64,000 nucleotides of DNA from Pseudomonas hefeiensis (GCF_030687835.1 NZ_CP117449.1:3348001-3412000), one strand, 5' to 3'. Counted from the first letter of the stretch, positions 46,014-54,834 are shown. Numbers and translations are program-made. The notes: generated from the letters alone by a model not told the origin.

Positions 46014-46850
46014 TCAGTCTGGAACGTTTGAGCAACGCTTGCGGTAGTCCGCCGGGCTCAGACGATAGGCGCGCTGGAACCAGCGACCCAAATGACTCTG
46101 GTCGGCAAACCCGAGTATCGCCGCCACCGCCACCGCGCTTTCGCCACGGGCCAGCAAGCGCCGGGCCCGGGCCAGGCGCAACTGGATCAGATAGGCATGG
46201 GGGGCGAGACCGAACGCGGCCTTGAAGGCCCGGGTCAGGCGAAAACGGTCCACCCCGGTGACCCGTGCCAGGTCATCCAGCCCGACGTCGTCACTCAGAT
46301 GACTGTGCAGATAATCACGGGCCTGCTGCGCCACCAATGGCAAGCGCGGATCGGGATTGATCCGCGCACGCCAGTGCAGGTGCTGGGTCAGGTTGGCCAG
46401 CAAGGCGTCGAGGGTCGTCTGGCGCACGATGCGGATCTCCTGCTGGTGCAGGCTCTGGAACGCCATGGCCGTGGCGCTCGCCAGTCGCGCATCGTCGGCC
46501 AGGGTGGCGGCAAACCCCAGCTGTGCGTTATCCGGAGCCACATCGAACAACGAGCGCAATTCGCGCTCCAGCCAGTGAGGCTCAAGGTACAACGTGCGAT
46601 AGGTGAAACCGCTGGCGTGGGGCGCGTTGCCGTCATGCAACTCGCCGGGCTCGAGCAGAAACACCTTGCCCGGCGTGCTGTTGTGTTGCTGGCGGCGACA
46701 GTGGAACTGCTGCACGCCCTGTTCGGTCACGCCTACCAGATAGGCGTCGTGCCAATGAGGATCGTAGGCATGCCCCTCGAAGTGCGCGCGCACGGTCTCG
46801 ATGCCGGACGCGGCGTCCTGCTTGAGATCGATCCAGTTGCGCGTTGTCAT
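46014..46850 (-). CDS. AraC-family regulator with cupin sensor
   Basis: 278 residues: N-terminal AraC_binding cupin about 15-95 (AHFEGHAYDPHWHDAYLVGVTEQGVQQFHCRRQQH) with metal-type histidines HWH, and C-terminal AraC double helix-turn-helix about 175-272 (LDDLARVTGVDRFRLTRAFKAAFGLAPHAYLIQLRL, AVAAILGFADQSHLGRWFQRAYRLSPADYRK). Same strand as and upstream of the LysE exporter gene, so it probably activates export. Confidence 0.92.
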   Translation of the reverse strand: MTTRNWIDLKQDAASGIETVRAHFEGHAYDPHWHDAYLVGVTEQGVQQFHCRRQQHNSTPGKVFLLEPGELHDGNAPHASGFTYRTLYLEPHWLERELRSLFDVAPDNAQLGFAATLADDARLASATAMAFQSLHQQEIRIVRQTTLDALLANLTQHLHWRARINPDPRLPLVAQQARDYLHSHLSDDVGLDDLARVTGVDRFRLTRAFKAAFGLAPHAYLIQLRLARARRLLARGESAVAVAAILGFADQSHLGRWFQRAYRLSPADYRKRCSNVPD

Positions 46851-46963
46851 GGGCAGTCCCGTTACATGTATCCGTTAGGGCAGATTAACCGCTCAGAACG
46901 AACACGTCTGGAAGATTTGTGCACCTTGCCTGTCGACCAGAATCCGCGCCCGTGTCGAGTCAA

Positions 46964-47389
46964 TCACGTGTCTGGTGCAATAGCCTCCCTCCACGCTCGT
47001 ATCGCCAACCCCGCCAGTTCGGCATCCTGCTCGGCCTTCACTCCGGACACGCCGATGGCGCCAATGCACTGCTCGTCGTGGCGGATGGTCACACCTCCTT
47101 CGAGCATACCTTGCAAATGCGGGGCGCTGAGGAAGGCGTAGCGACCGCCGTTGATCATGTCTTCAAAGGCCTTGCTATCGCGTCGACCCACAGCGGCGGT
47201 GCGGGCTTTTTCAGTGGCGATGTAGGCAGATAATGGGGAAGCATCATCCAGGCGCAACAATCCCAGGGGATGACCGCCGTCGTCCACCACGCAGACCGAC
47301 ACCGCCCATTGACGCTGGTGAGCCAGTTCCTTGGCCACTTCCAGTAACCGTGTAACGTCTTGTTCAGTGAGTACCGCTTTGGTTTTCAT
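46964..47389 (-). CDS. GlcG/HbpS-like (DUF336) protein
   Basis: 141 residues of the GlcG/HbpS heme-binding-protein-like fold. Signature elements: AVSVCVVDDGGHPLGLLRLDDASPLSAYIATEKARTAA and GGVTIRHDEQCIGAIGVSGVKAEQDAELAGLAIRAW. Members accompany glycolate, diol and amine catabolic operons and may bind heme or cobalamin-like ligands; function is uncertain. Follows the solute-binding protein gene but is separated from it by an intrinsic terminator, so expression is probably reduced or separate. Confidence 0.88.
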   Translation of the reverse strand: MKTKAVLTEQDVTRLLEVAKELAHQRQWAVSVCVVDDGGHPLGLLRLDDASPLSAYIATEKARTAAVGRRDSKAFEDMINGGRYAFLSAPHLQGMLEGGVTIRHDEQCIGAIGVSGVKAEQDAELAGLAIRAWREAIAPDT

Positions 47390-47414
47390 GCATCAATCAC
47401 TCCGTGGCCTATAG

Positions 47415-47444
47415 CAAAAAGCCCGCAGGGCTGGGCCTGCGGGC
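47415..47444 (-). terminator. intrinsic terminator after the solute-binding-protein gene
   Basis: Perfect 9-bp stem (47421-47429 with 47436-47444, gcccgcagg type), 6-base loop, then five T residues on the minus strand. Lies 17 bp after the stop at 47461. Confidence 0.85.
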
Positions 47445-47460
47445 CTAAAACAACTGCCCG

Positions 47461-48258
47461 TTACTCGCCGTAGATATCGAAATCAAAGTACTTTTGGCGA
47501 ATCTTTTCATAGGTGCCATTGGCGCGGATAGTCGCCAGTGCCTGGTTGAAGCGGCCCGCCAACGGATCGTTCTTGCGCACCGCAATGCCGATGCCGGTGC
47601 CAAAATATTGCTCCTGGGTAAAGTTTGGCCCGACAAACTCGAAATCCTGGCCCTCGGGACGTTTGAGCAGGCTTTCGTCAATCACCACCGAGCTGGCCAT
47701 GGTTGCATCCAGACGCCCGCCCAGCAGGTCGAGGAATATTTCGTTCTGGGAGCCATAGCGAATCACCTCGGCACCGGCAGGAGCAAATGTCTCGGTGACA
47801 TAGCGATCGAAATTGGTCGCACGCTGAACCCCGATCCGCTTGCCTTTGAGCTGCGCAGGGATGTCGCTGATGCCACTGCCCTTGCGAAACACCAGGCGTG
47901 CCGGGATACGGTAGTAACGATGGGTGAAGTCCACCGACTTCAACCGCTCGGGGGTGATGGACATCGAGGAGATCACCGCGTCGACCTTCTTCACCTTCAG
48001 CGCCGGGATCAGACCGTCGAATTCCTGCTCCTGCCAGACGCAGCGCACCTTCATCTCGGCGCATAACGCCTGCCCGATATCGTAGTCGAAACCGATGATG
48101 GTGTTGTCCGGTGTTTTCGAGGCGAATGGCGGATACGCCGCCTCGATACCGATGCGCAGGGAAGATTCTGCGGCCTGCAGGTTTGCGCCAAGGCTTGGCA
48201 GCAATAAGCCCAGCAGCGAGACGATACCCAGTTTCAGCGCTATGCGTTTAGCGTTCAT
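47461..48258 (-). CDS. periplasmic amino-acid/polyamine-type solute-binding protein
   Basis: 265 residues, SBP_bac_3 family. Signal peptide about 1-29 (KLGIVSLLGLLLPSLGANLQA); mature start SSLRIGIEAAYPPFASKTPDNTIIGFDYDIGQALC is the hallmark of the HisJ/ArgT/AotJ group; CVWQEQEFDGLIPALKVKKVDAVISSMSITPERLKSVDFT and LDLLGGRLDATMAS follow. Binds basic amino acids, opines or similar. No permease or ATPase gene adjoins, so it either serves a distant transporter or is sensory. Same strand as the RidA/oxidase genes 140 bp upstream. Confidence 0.92.
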   Translation of the reverse strand: MNAKRIALKLGIVSLLGLLLPSLGANLQAAESSLRIGIEAAYPPFASKTPDNTIIGFDYDIGQALCAEMKVRCVWQEQEFDGLIPALKVKKVDAVISSMSITPERLKSVDFTHRYYRIPARLVFRKGSGISDIPAQLKGKRIGVQRATNFDRYVTETFAPAGAEVIRYGSQNEIFLDLLGGRLDATMASSVVIDESLLKRPEGQDFEFVGPNFTQEQYFGTGIGIAVRKNDPLAGRFNQALATIRANGTYEKIRQKYFDFDIYGE

Positions 48259-48398
48259 TCATTAGCTCCAGATGCGATGTTATTGATTTCGGACGCTCCA
48301 CAGAAGTCGTCCGTTATGGCAGCAGCAATGTGAACAAGCGCGAGCGGCGACTCTGTCGGTCGTCTGCCCGGTGACAGTACAACGGTAAGCGGGCGGCC

Positions 48399-48749
48399 TC
48401 AGACCGCCGCCGTGACAATCAGCTCCAGCAGGATTTCAGGGTCGTCGAACGCCACCTGGGCCGTAGCGCGCGCTGGTGAATGTGCGGGATCAATCCAGTC
48501 ACTCCACAGCACGTTCATCGCGGCGAAATCCCGGCCCATGTCTTTCATCCAGACTTGCACGCTGAGCAGTCGGCGTTTGTCACTGCCTGATGCGGCCAGC
48601 AATTCATCGACCCGTTGCAGCACCTGACGGGTCTGGCCCTCGATGTCCTGGCTGCAATCGGCGGCGACAATGCCGCTAAGCCACGCCACGCCGTTGTGCA
48701 CGACGCTGCGACTCAGTCGTGGGTTGCTTTCGATGCGTTGAATACTCAT
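48399..48749 (-). CDS. RidA-family enamine/imine deaminase
   Basis: 116 residues of the YjgF/YER057c/UK114 fold: RSVVHNGVAWLSGIVAADCSQDIEGQTRQVLQRVDELLAASGSDKRRLLSVQVWMKDMGRDFAAMNVLWSDWI, with the arginine of the active site in ARATAQVAFDDPEILLELIVTAAV. Hydrolyses reactive enamine/imine intermediates. Its ATG overlaps the stop of the FAD oxidase alpha subunit, so it probably hydrolyses the imine made by that oxidase. Confidence 0.92.
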   Translation of the reverse strand: MSIQRIESNPRLSRSVVHNGVAWLSGIVAADCSQDIEGQTRQVLQRVDELLAASGSDKRRLLSVQVWMKDMGRDFAAMNVLWSDWIDPAHSPARATAQVAFDDPEILLELIVTAAV

Positions 48750-50119
48750 GACGGTTCCTCGACAGGGGGATGCTCACCGGCCAGTTGGGCGAGCGTGATG
48801 GGTTTGAGGGGCGAACGGATGCGGTAGTAACCGACTTCGGCCGGCGGCACCCGCCGATGCTCGGCGATGATCTCAGTGACAGTCAGACCGCACTGACGCC
48901 CCTGGCATGGGCCCATGCCGCAGCGACCAAAAGCCTTGGTCTGGTTAGGGCCCAGGCAGCCTAGGTCGACGTAACGGCGGATGTCGCCCGCACTGACCTC
49001 TTCGCAGCGGCATACCGTGACGTCGTCAGCGGGGATACGATTCTGGGCCTGAGGGCGATACAGGACATCGATCAGTGGGCGTGCGGCGCGAGCCCGACAC
49101 AGAGCTCGTTGTAGAAGGCTGGCTGGCGCGTGCTGACCTGCAATCGCCAGCGCGACCAGGCGCCCTTCCAGTTGCGCTACCCGCGCACCACCAATGGCAC
49201 CACCGTCCCCGGCGATGAAAACGCCGGGGACACTGGTTTCACCCAATAAATTACGGCGGACGATCCAGCACAGTTGCTGTTGGCTCCAATCATGGTCCAG
49301 GCGCAACGACCAACTGATTTGCGTATTCGGGACCACCCCCTGGTGCAGCAAAATCAACTCGGCGCCTATGCGGTGCTGGCGGCCGCCACTGTCGAAGCGC
49401 AAAGCGCTGGCCCGATCGGTACCTTCAACCCGCAGGTTGCGGGCGCCGCGAAAATGCCGGACGCCGGCACGCTTCAACGCCATCAGCAGTCCGACGCCCT
49501 TGAGCAAATCGCGCCAACCGCGCAACGCAGCCGGTAACACACGCCAGGCCCGCAGCAGCTCAGACCGGTTGCTGGTATCCACCAAGCCTGCGATGGCAAC
49601 GCCGGCACGCAGGTATTGCACCGCCAGCAGATACAGCAGCGGGCCGCAGCCAGCGAGTATCACAGGGCTTGCCGGCACCAACGCCGCGCTCTTGAGCAGA
49701 ATCTGTCCGGCCCCGGCGGTCATGACACCCGGCAAAGTCCAGCCGGGAATCGGCATCGGTCGTTCCAGGGCACCCGTGGCGATCAATAGGTGACGCCCTT
49801 GCAAGACCTCGGCACGGCCCTCAGTCAGGTAATGCACCTGACGCTGCGGCGTGACCTGCCAAATTGAGGTATTGGGTAGATAGCGAGCGCCGCATTGCAG
49901 GAAATCAGCAACCAGTTTGGCACCGGTGGTGTAGTCGTCACCCAGAACCGTGCGGCTGTGGGCATCGGCTTGAAGCACCTGCCGATAAATCTGTCCGCCG
50001 GGACTGGCCTGTTCATCCAGCACGACCACCGACAAGCCGTGAGTCGTGGCTTGGAGGGCCGCGGTCATGCCGGCCGGCCCAGCGCCGATGATGATCAGGT
50101 CGATGACTGCGTCACTCAT
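48746..50119 (-). CDS. FAD/NAD(P)-binding oxidase alpha subunit with BFD-like [2Fe-2S] domain
   Basis: 457 residues, like HcnB, opine oxidase subunit A and D-hydroxyproline dehydrogenase alpha. N-terminal FAD motif DLIIIGAGPAGMTAALQATTHGLSVVVLDE, ATGALERPMPIPGWTLPGVMTAGAGQILLK block, and a C-terminal BFD-type domain with cysteines in VCRCEEVSAGDIRRYVDLGCLGPNQTKAFGRCGMGPCQGRQCG. Start at 50119 overlaps the gamma-subunit stop. Middle gene between the ferredoxin-like subunit and RidA. Confidence 0.9.
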   Translation of the reverse strand: MSDAVIDLIIIGAGPAGMTAALQATTHGLSVVVLDEQASPGGQIYRQVLQADAHSRTVLGDDYTTGAKLVADFLQCGARYLPNTSIWQVTPQRQVHYLTEGRAEVLQGRHLLIATGALERPMPIPGWTLPGVMTAGAGQILLKSAALVPASPVILAGCGPLLYLLAVQYLRAGVAIAGLVDTSNRSELLRAWRVLPAALRGWRDLLKGVGLLMALKRAGVRHFRGARNLRVEGTDRASALRFDSGGRQHRIGAELILLHQGVVPNTQISWSLRLDHDWSQQQLCWIVRRNLLGETSVPGVFIAGDGGAIGGARVAQLEGRLVALAIAGQHAPASLLQRALCRARAARPLIDVLYRPQAQNRIPADDVTVCRCEEVSAGDIRRYVDLGCLGPNQTKAFGRCGMGPCQGRQCGLTVTEIIAEHRRVPPAEVGYYRIRSPLKPITLAQLAGEHPPVEEPS

Positions 50120-50441
50120 CGACACCTCCCTCGCCCAGCGCCAGGCAGGCCGCGCCACGTTGACGGCGTACTTGCATGCCCGGGCGCACGGCAATCAGAC
50201 AGGCTTGGGCGTTGGCTTGACCGTCCACTTCCACCAGGCACTCAAAGCACACGCCCATCATGCAGTAGGGTGCGCCGAGCCGGCCGTTGACGGCGCTTTC
50301 GCGGGTGTGGCGGATACCGCTGGCCAGCAAAGCTGCGGCCAGGGATCCCCCGCCTGGCACCCTGATCGGCCTGCCTTCGAATTCGATTTGCACGCTGTCA
50401 TCTCTTTGCTCCAGCGCCCGAAACAGACTGTCAGCCGACAT
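50112..50441 (-). CDS. (2Fe-2S)-binding subunit of a three-component amine oxidase
   Basis: 109 residues, the small gamma subunit. Four cluster cysteines in PYCMMGVCFECLVEVDGQANAQACLIAVRPGM (CxxxxCxxC..C), as in HcnA and the sarcosine-oxidase-alpha N-terminal domain. Start at 50441 overlaps the beta-subunit stop by 11 bp. It carries electrons between the two flavin subunits or to the respiratory chain. Confidence 0.9.
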   Translation of the reverse strand: MSADSLFRALEQRDDSVQIEFEGRPIRVPGGGSLAAALLASGIRHTRESAVNGRLGAPYCMMGVCFECLVEVDGQANAQACLIAVRPGMQVRRQRGAACLALGEGGVDE

Positions 50442-51555
50442 GAAGTGTCTCCACGGAGGGATTGAAACGTTGCAGGCCAAATGGCTTGACCGCCGGGTCG
50501 TCAAATTCACCGACTATCCAGGGCGCCAGACGCAGTGCATGGACAGCGGCCAGCGTCACGCCGCTGTGACAACTGATCACCGACAATCCCGTGCACGCCT
50601 GGGACGCTTCATAGATCGGAAAGCCGTCGGCACTCATCACCCGCAAAGCGCCCCAGGCTCGCACCAGTCGTACATCGCCCAATTGGGGGAAACATTGCAC
50701 TGCGCGCCGGGCAATATGAGCCATGACCTGACTGCCAGTGCCGTCGTCCAGGCCTACGGATTCATGGGAGTCGCCCAGTTGCACCGTGCCCTCGTCGGTC
50801 TGTCGCACATAGGTGGTGGGGTAATGCAGGAAGGGCTTGAGCCGTTCGGTGACCAGGATCTGTCCGCGGTTCGGCTGCACCGGCACATCCAGTCCCACCA
50901 TGGCCCCCAATGCCCGATTGCCAAGGCCGGCGGCCAATATGACCCGGCGGGCAGCCCAACGCTGGTCGCCGGCCCGCAACTGGAAACCCGACGCACACGC
51001 GTCGATGGCGTCGATGTGATGTCCATTGATGAGCTTCACCCCCCGCAATTGGCAGGCCGTATGGAGAGCGCGCAGGAGCTTGAGTGGGTTGACGTGCCCA
51101 TCCATGGGCGAATAACAGCCGCCAACCACCTGCGGCCCGATACCGGGTAACCGCGCGCGCAGTTGCGCGGCGTCCAGCAGTTCAAAGGGGTAGTCACCCG
51201 CCAGGGCTTCGCGCAGCCAACCCAGGCGATGGGCCTCTTCGGCCATTTCCGCATCGCTGAGGCACAACTGGAAACCGCCCTGCTGACGCAGATGAACATC
51301 GATACCGGTATCGCTCTGCAACGCCTCGGCAAACCGCGGCCACAGTGACACCGATTCGCGTGTCCACTGTGCGTAGGAACTCATTCTGTAGCCTTTACCC
51401 TGGACCCACAGCAAGCCGAAGTTGCCTCGGGCGGCGCGAATAGCGTCGTCGCCTTCATCGAGCACGCTGACCTCAAGTCCGAGCAAGGCCAGCCCATAGG
51501 CGATGGACATACCCACCAGGCCACCGCCTACGATGATGACATCAGTTTTATGCAT
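50431..51555 (-). CDS. FAD-dependent oxidoreductase beta subunit (DAO family)
   Basis: 374 residues. N-terminal Rossmann FAD motif VIIVGGGLVGMSIAYGLALLGLEVSVLDEGDDAIRAARGNFG and the DAO-family C-terminal SADGFPIYEASQACTGLSVISCHSGVTLAAVHALRLAPWI with active-site positions. Homologous to HcnC, opine oxidase B and sarcosine/glycine oxidase; the catalytic subunit that oxidises the C-N bond to an imine. Start MHKTDVIIVGG at 51555, divergent from a LysR gene (159 bp gap). Longer upstream frame lacks a motif and is rejected. Confidence 0.9.
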   Translation of the reverse strand: MHKTDVIIVGGGLVGMSIAYGLALLGLEVSVLDEGDDAIRAARGNFGLLWVQGKGYRMSSYAQWTRESVSLWPRFAEALQSDTGIDVHLRQQGGFQLCLSDAEMAEEAHRLGWLREALAGDYPFELLDAAQLRARLPGIGPQVVGGCYSPMDGHVNPLKLLRALHTACQLRGVKLINGHHIDAIDACASGFQLRAGDQRWAARRVILAAGLGNRALGAMVGLDVPVQPNRGQILVTERLKPFLHYPTTYVRQTDEGTVQLGDSHESVGLDDGTGSQVMAHIARRAVQCFPQLGDVRLVRAWGALRVMSADGFPIYEASQACTGLSVISCHSGVTLAAVHALRLAPWIVGEFDDPAVKPFGLQRFNPSVETLHVG

Positions 51556-51714
51556 GACTTTTTTATCGCTATTTTTGGTGCCAGGCATTCGGCTATGTGC
51601 CGGCCCTACGCTGAGTGATCGGGATGTGATCGATCCTATGGCGAATGACGCCACCGTGAAAAATGCTTTATTTTGGTCAACTCATGTCTTTTTGTTATAG
51701 GTTGAATAAGCGCC

Positions 51715-52620
51715 ATGAACCTACGTCAGCTGGAAGCCTTTCGGGCCGTGATCCTGGGGCAGACCGTGACCCGCGCCGCCGAAATGCTGCACATCTCGCA
51801 GCCCGCCGCGACCCGATTGATCGCAAGCCTTGAAGAGGACATCGGTTTCAACCTGTTCGACCGGGTCAAGGGCCGACTTCAACCCACGGCCGAGGCGATG
51901 ACGCTGTATCAGGAGGTGCAGCGCTCACTGCTGGGTGTGGAACGCATTGCGCGTGCCGCCCAGGACATCCGCAACCTCAAGCGTGGCTCACTGCACATTG
52001 CCTGTGCGCCGGCCATGGGTTTGTCATTCTTGCCACGGGCAATCGCCGCGTTCATGGCCGACCACGGTGAGGTGCAGATCTCGCTGGTGGTTCACTCGTC
52101 CCGAGAAGTGGTGGACCTGGTAGTGGGACAGCGCTGTGATTTGGGGTTGATCGTGCTGCCCAACACCTACCCCAGCCCCCGAGCCGAAAAACTGCTGGCA
52201 ACGCGCATGGTCTGCGCCCTTCCAACGGGTCATCGTTTGCTGGACCACGCGACGATCCGGCCAGAAGACTTGCAAGGCGAGCCGTTCATTTCCTACCCCC
52301 AATCCATCGCCTCGCGCCAGCAAATCGACGCGATCTTCGCCGCCCATGGGGTGGAGCGCCAGTTGCGCCTGGAAACTCAACTCTCCCTGCCCATGTGCGC
52401 ATTCGTCGAGCAAGGACTTGGGGTGGCGCTGGTGGACGCCATCAGCGCCGTTGAGTACCGGGGCGATGGCATCATTTTCAAGGCGTTCGAACCTGCGATT
52501 GAGATGGACTTCAGCATGCTGCTGCCGGTCCAGGGACCGATATCGAAGCTGCAGACGTGTTTTCTGGAGCACATGCACCGCTTCATCCAGGCGCAGGTCC
52601 CGGCGGCGTATCGGTTCTGA
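51715..52620 (+). CDS. LysR-family transcriptional regulator
   Basis: 301 residues: helix-turn-helix about 1-60 (MNLRQLEAFRAVILGQTVTRAAEMLHISQPAATRLIASLEEDIGFNLFDRVKGRL) and an LTTR substrate-binding domain. Resembles regulators of opine and arginine-derivative uptake (NocR/OccR group). Divergent from the FAD-oxidase operon, so it is the likely activator, with inducer among the oxidase substrates. Confidence 0.93.
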   Translation: MNLRQLEAFRAVILGQTVTRAAEMLHISQPAATRLIASLEEDIGFNLFDRVKGRLQPTAEAMTLYQEVQRSLLGVERIARAAQDIRNLKRGSLHIACAPAMGLSFLPRAIAAFMADHGEVQISLVVHSSREVVDLVVGQRCDLGLIVLPNTYPSPRAEKLLATRMVCALPTGHRLLDHATIRPEDLQGEPFISYPQSIASRQQIDAIFAAHGVERQLRLETQLSLPMCAFVEQGLGVALVDAISAVEYRGDGIIFKAFEPAIEMDFSMLLPVQGPISKLQTCFLEHMHRFIQAQVPAAYRF

Positions 52621-52643
52621 CGGGGATGTGCAAAAGCCTACAA

Positions 52644-52651
52644 TGGATCCA
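52644..52651. promoter_or_regulatory. VanR operator-like palindrome 1
   Basis: tggatcca inside aatggatccact, the core of the ATTGGATCCAAT operator described for VanR-type GntR regulators. Lies 73 bp upstream of the second copy (about seven helical turns), which overlaps the promoter. Confidence 0.6.
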
Positions 52652-52687
52652 CTAATGTAAAAAATACCCAAATAATCACATTAATCG

Positions 52688-52725
52688 TTGACAGGCAAAT
52701 TAGTTAAGAGAGTTAATGGATCCAT
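52688..52725 (+). promoter_or_regulatory. vanAB promoter with VanR operator-like palindrome 2
   Basis: TTGACA at 52688-52693, an 18-bp spacer and gttaat at 52712-52717 form a sigma-70-like promoter. The palindrome atggatccat at 52716-52725 overlaps the -10 region, an ideal repressor position. vanA starts 32 bp after. Confidence 0.6.
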
Positions 52726-52756
52726 AAGCACAACAACATCCGTCCGGAGATCCGTC

Positions 52757-53833
52757 ATGTATCCCAAGAACACCTGGTACGTTGCCTGCACCCCCGATGA
52801 AATCGCCGACAAACCTCTGGGCCGGCAGATCTGCGGCGAAAAGATAGTTTTTTATCGTGGACATGAAGGCAAGGTCGCGGCCGTCGAGGACTTCTGCCCC
52901 CATCGCGGCGCTCCGCTCTCTTTGGGCTATGTCGAAAACGGTAACCTGGTGTGCGGCTATCACGGGCTGGTGATGGGATGCGACGGCAAGACTGTCGAAA
53001 TGCCAGGGCAACGGGTGCGCGGATTCCCTTGCAACAAGACCTTTGCGGTACAGGAGCGTCATGGGTTTATCTGGGTCTGGCCCGGTGACCAAGCCCTGGC
53101 CGACCCGGCGCTGATCCACCCTCTTGAATGGGCCGAAAGTGACGAGTGGGCTTACGGCGGCGGCCTGTTTCATATCCAGTGCGATTATCGCCTGATGATC
53201 GACAACCTGATGGACCTGACCCACGAAACCTACGTGCACGCTTCCAGCATCGGCCAGAAGGAAATCGACGAGGCGCCGCCGGTAACCACCGTCGAAGGTG
53301 ATGAAGTGGTCACCGCCCGGCACATGGAAAACATCATGGCCCCGCCCTTCTGGCGCATGGCCTTGCGCGGCAACAACCTGGCCGACGACGTGCCGGTGGA
53401 CCGCTGGCAAATCTGCCGTTTCACCCCGCCCAGCCATGTGCTGATCGAGGTCGGCGTGGCCCATGCCGGCAACGGCGGTTATCACGCCGCGCCACAGTTC
53501 AAGGCGTCAAGCATTGTGGTGGACTTCATCACCCCGGAAACCGAGACGTCCATCTGGTACTTCTGGGGCATGGCCCGGCACTTCCAGCCCAAGGACGAAG
53601 CGCTGACCGCCAGCATTCGCGAAGGCCAGGGCAAGATTTTCAGCGAAGACCTGGAGATGCTTGAGCGCCAGCAGCGCAACCTGCTGGACCATCCGCAACG
53701 CAGCCTGCTCAAGCTCAATATCGATGCCGGCGGCGTGCAGTCGCGTCGGGTGCTGGAGCGTTTGATTGCCCGTGAGCGCGAGCCGCAAGCGGGGTTGATT
53801 GCCAGCACCGATCAGGGGGAGCAGCGAGTATGA
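52757..53833 (+). CDS. vanA: vanillate O-demethylase oxygenase subunit
   Basis: 358-residue Rieske non-heme iron oxygenase converting vanillate to protocatechuate and formaldehyde. Rieske cluster ligands CPHRGAP...CGYHG near residues 45-68; mononuclear-iron motif NLMDLTHETYVHASS near 155; length matches known VanA. Start MYPKNTWYVAC at 52757 has ggaga upstream. Overlaps vanB (ATGA). Downstream step of the ferulate pathway encoded 2 kb away. Confidence 0.95.
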   Translation: MYPKNTWYVACTPDEIADKPLGRQICGEKIVFYRGHEGKVAAVEDFCPHRGAPLSLGYVENGNLVCGYHGLVMGCDGKTVEMPGQRVRGFPCNKTFAVQERHGFIWVWPGDQALADPALIHPLEWAESDEWAYGGGLFHIQCDYRLMIDNLMDLTHETYVHASSIGQKEIDEAPPVTTVEGDEVVTARHMENIMAPPFWRMALRGNNLADDVPVDRWQICRFTPPSHVLIEVGVAHAGNGGYHAAPQFKASSIVVDFITPETETSIWYFWGMARHFQPKDEALTASIREGQGKIFSEDLEMLERQQRNLLDHPQRSLLKLNIDAGGVQSRRVLERLIAREREPQAGLIASTDQGEQRV

Positions 53834-54780
53834 TTGAAGTCCAGGTTACGGCTCGGCACAACGAAGCCCAGGACATTTGCAGCTACGAGTTGACGAGTGT
53901 CGACGGCCAGCCATTGCCGGCCTTCACCGCTGGTGCCCATATCGACGTGCACCTGCCCAACGGCATGATTCGCCAGTATTCGCTGTGCAATCATCCCGAG
54001 GAACGGCATCGCTACCTCATCGGGGTGCTCAAGGATGCGGCGTCCCGAGGCGGTTCGCGCAATTTACATGAACAGATTCTGCCAGGCGTGCGCTTGCGGA
54101 TCAGCGAACCGCGCAACCTGTTCCCCCTCGCCCCCGAGGCCCGACGCAGCCTGCTGTTTGCCGGCGGTATCGGTATTACGCCAATCCTGTGCATGGCCGA
54201 ACACCTGGCCCAGAGCGGTGCGGCGTTCGAGCTGCATTACTGCACCAGGTCCAGGGAGCGTGCGGCCTTTATCGAACGCTTGCGCCAGTCGCCTTATGCC
54301 GACCGGGTGTTTCTGCATTTCGATGAAGAGCCTGCAACAATATTGGACGCCGCCAGGGTCCTGGCCGCCCCCAGTGACGACCTGCACCTCTATGTGTGTG
54401 GTCCCGGTGGTTTCATGCAGCATGTACTCGACACTGCCAAGCTTCAGGGCTGGCAGGAAACCTGTGTGCACCGCGAGTACTTTGCCGCTGCGCCCACCGA
54501 CACCCGCGCGGACGGCAGTTTCTCGGTGAAAATCGCCAGCAGCGGCCAGGTCTTCGAAGTACCCCCCGACCGAAGCGTGGTGCAGGTGCTGGAGAGTCAT
54601 GGCATCGAGATTCCAATCTCGTGTGAACAAGGTGTTTGCGGCACCTGCCTGACCCGCGTGCTCGAAGGTGTGCCGGAACACCGGGACATGTTTCTGACCG
54701 AGGCTGAACAGGCTTGCAACGACCAGTTCACGCCCTGCTGCTCCAGGTCGAAGACGCCGGTGTTGGTGTTGGATATCTGA
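53830..54780 (+). CDS. vanB: vanillate O-demethylase reductase subunit
   Basis: 316 residues, class IA-type oxygenase reductase: FMN-binding N-terminal part (HLPNGMIRQYSLCNHPEERHRYLIGVLKD), NAD domain (LLFAGGIGITPILCMAEHLAQSG) and C-terminal plant-type [2Fe-2S] ferredoxin (CEQGVCGTCLTRVLEGVPEHRDMFLTEAEQ). Start ATGA overlaps the vanA stop. Supplies electrons from NADH to VanA. Confidence 0.95.
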   Translation: MIEVQVTARHNEAQDICSYELTSVDGQPLPAFTAGAHIDVHLPNGMIRQYSLCNHPEERHRYLIGVLKDAASRGGSRNLHEQILPGVRLRISEPRNLFPLAPEARRSLLFAGGIGITPILCMAEHLAQSGAAFELHYCTRSRERAAFIERLRQSPYADRVFLHFDEEPATILDAARVLAAPSDDLHLYVCGPGGFMQHVLDTAKLQGWQETCVHREYFAAAPTDTRADGSFSVKIASSGQVFEVPPDRSVVQVLESHGIEIPISCEQGVCGTCLTRVLEGVPEHRDMFLTEAEQACNDQFTPCCSRSKTPVLVLDI

Positions 54781-54800
54781 CACAAAACCCAGTGGGAAGA

Positions 54801-54830
54801 GCCTGTGGGAGCAACGCTTGCTCCACAGGC
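54801..54830. terminator. bidirectional hairpin between vanB and vanR
   Basis: gcctgtgg(g)agca and tgctccacaggc arms with a single bulge, a degenerate short REP, separate the convergent vanB and vanR genes. No T-run on either side; transcription barrier rather than a classical terminator. Confidence 0.5.
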
Positions 54831-54834
54831 GTAT

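Noticed and set aside
48746..51555. Hydrogen cyanide synthase hcnABC
   Set aside because: Subunit families agree, but gene order (beta, gamma, alpha, ridA) and the LysR/binding-protein context fit an opine or amino-acid oxidase; hcn operons run gamma, alpha, beta.
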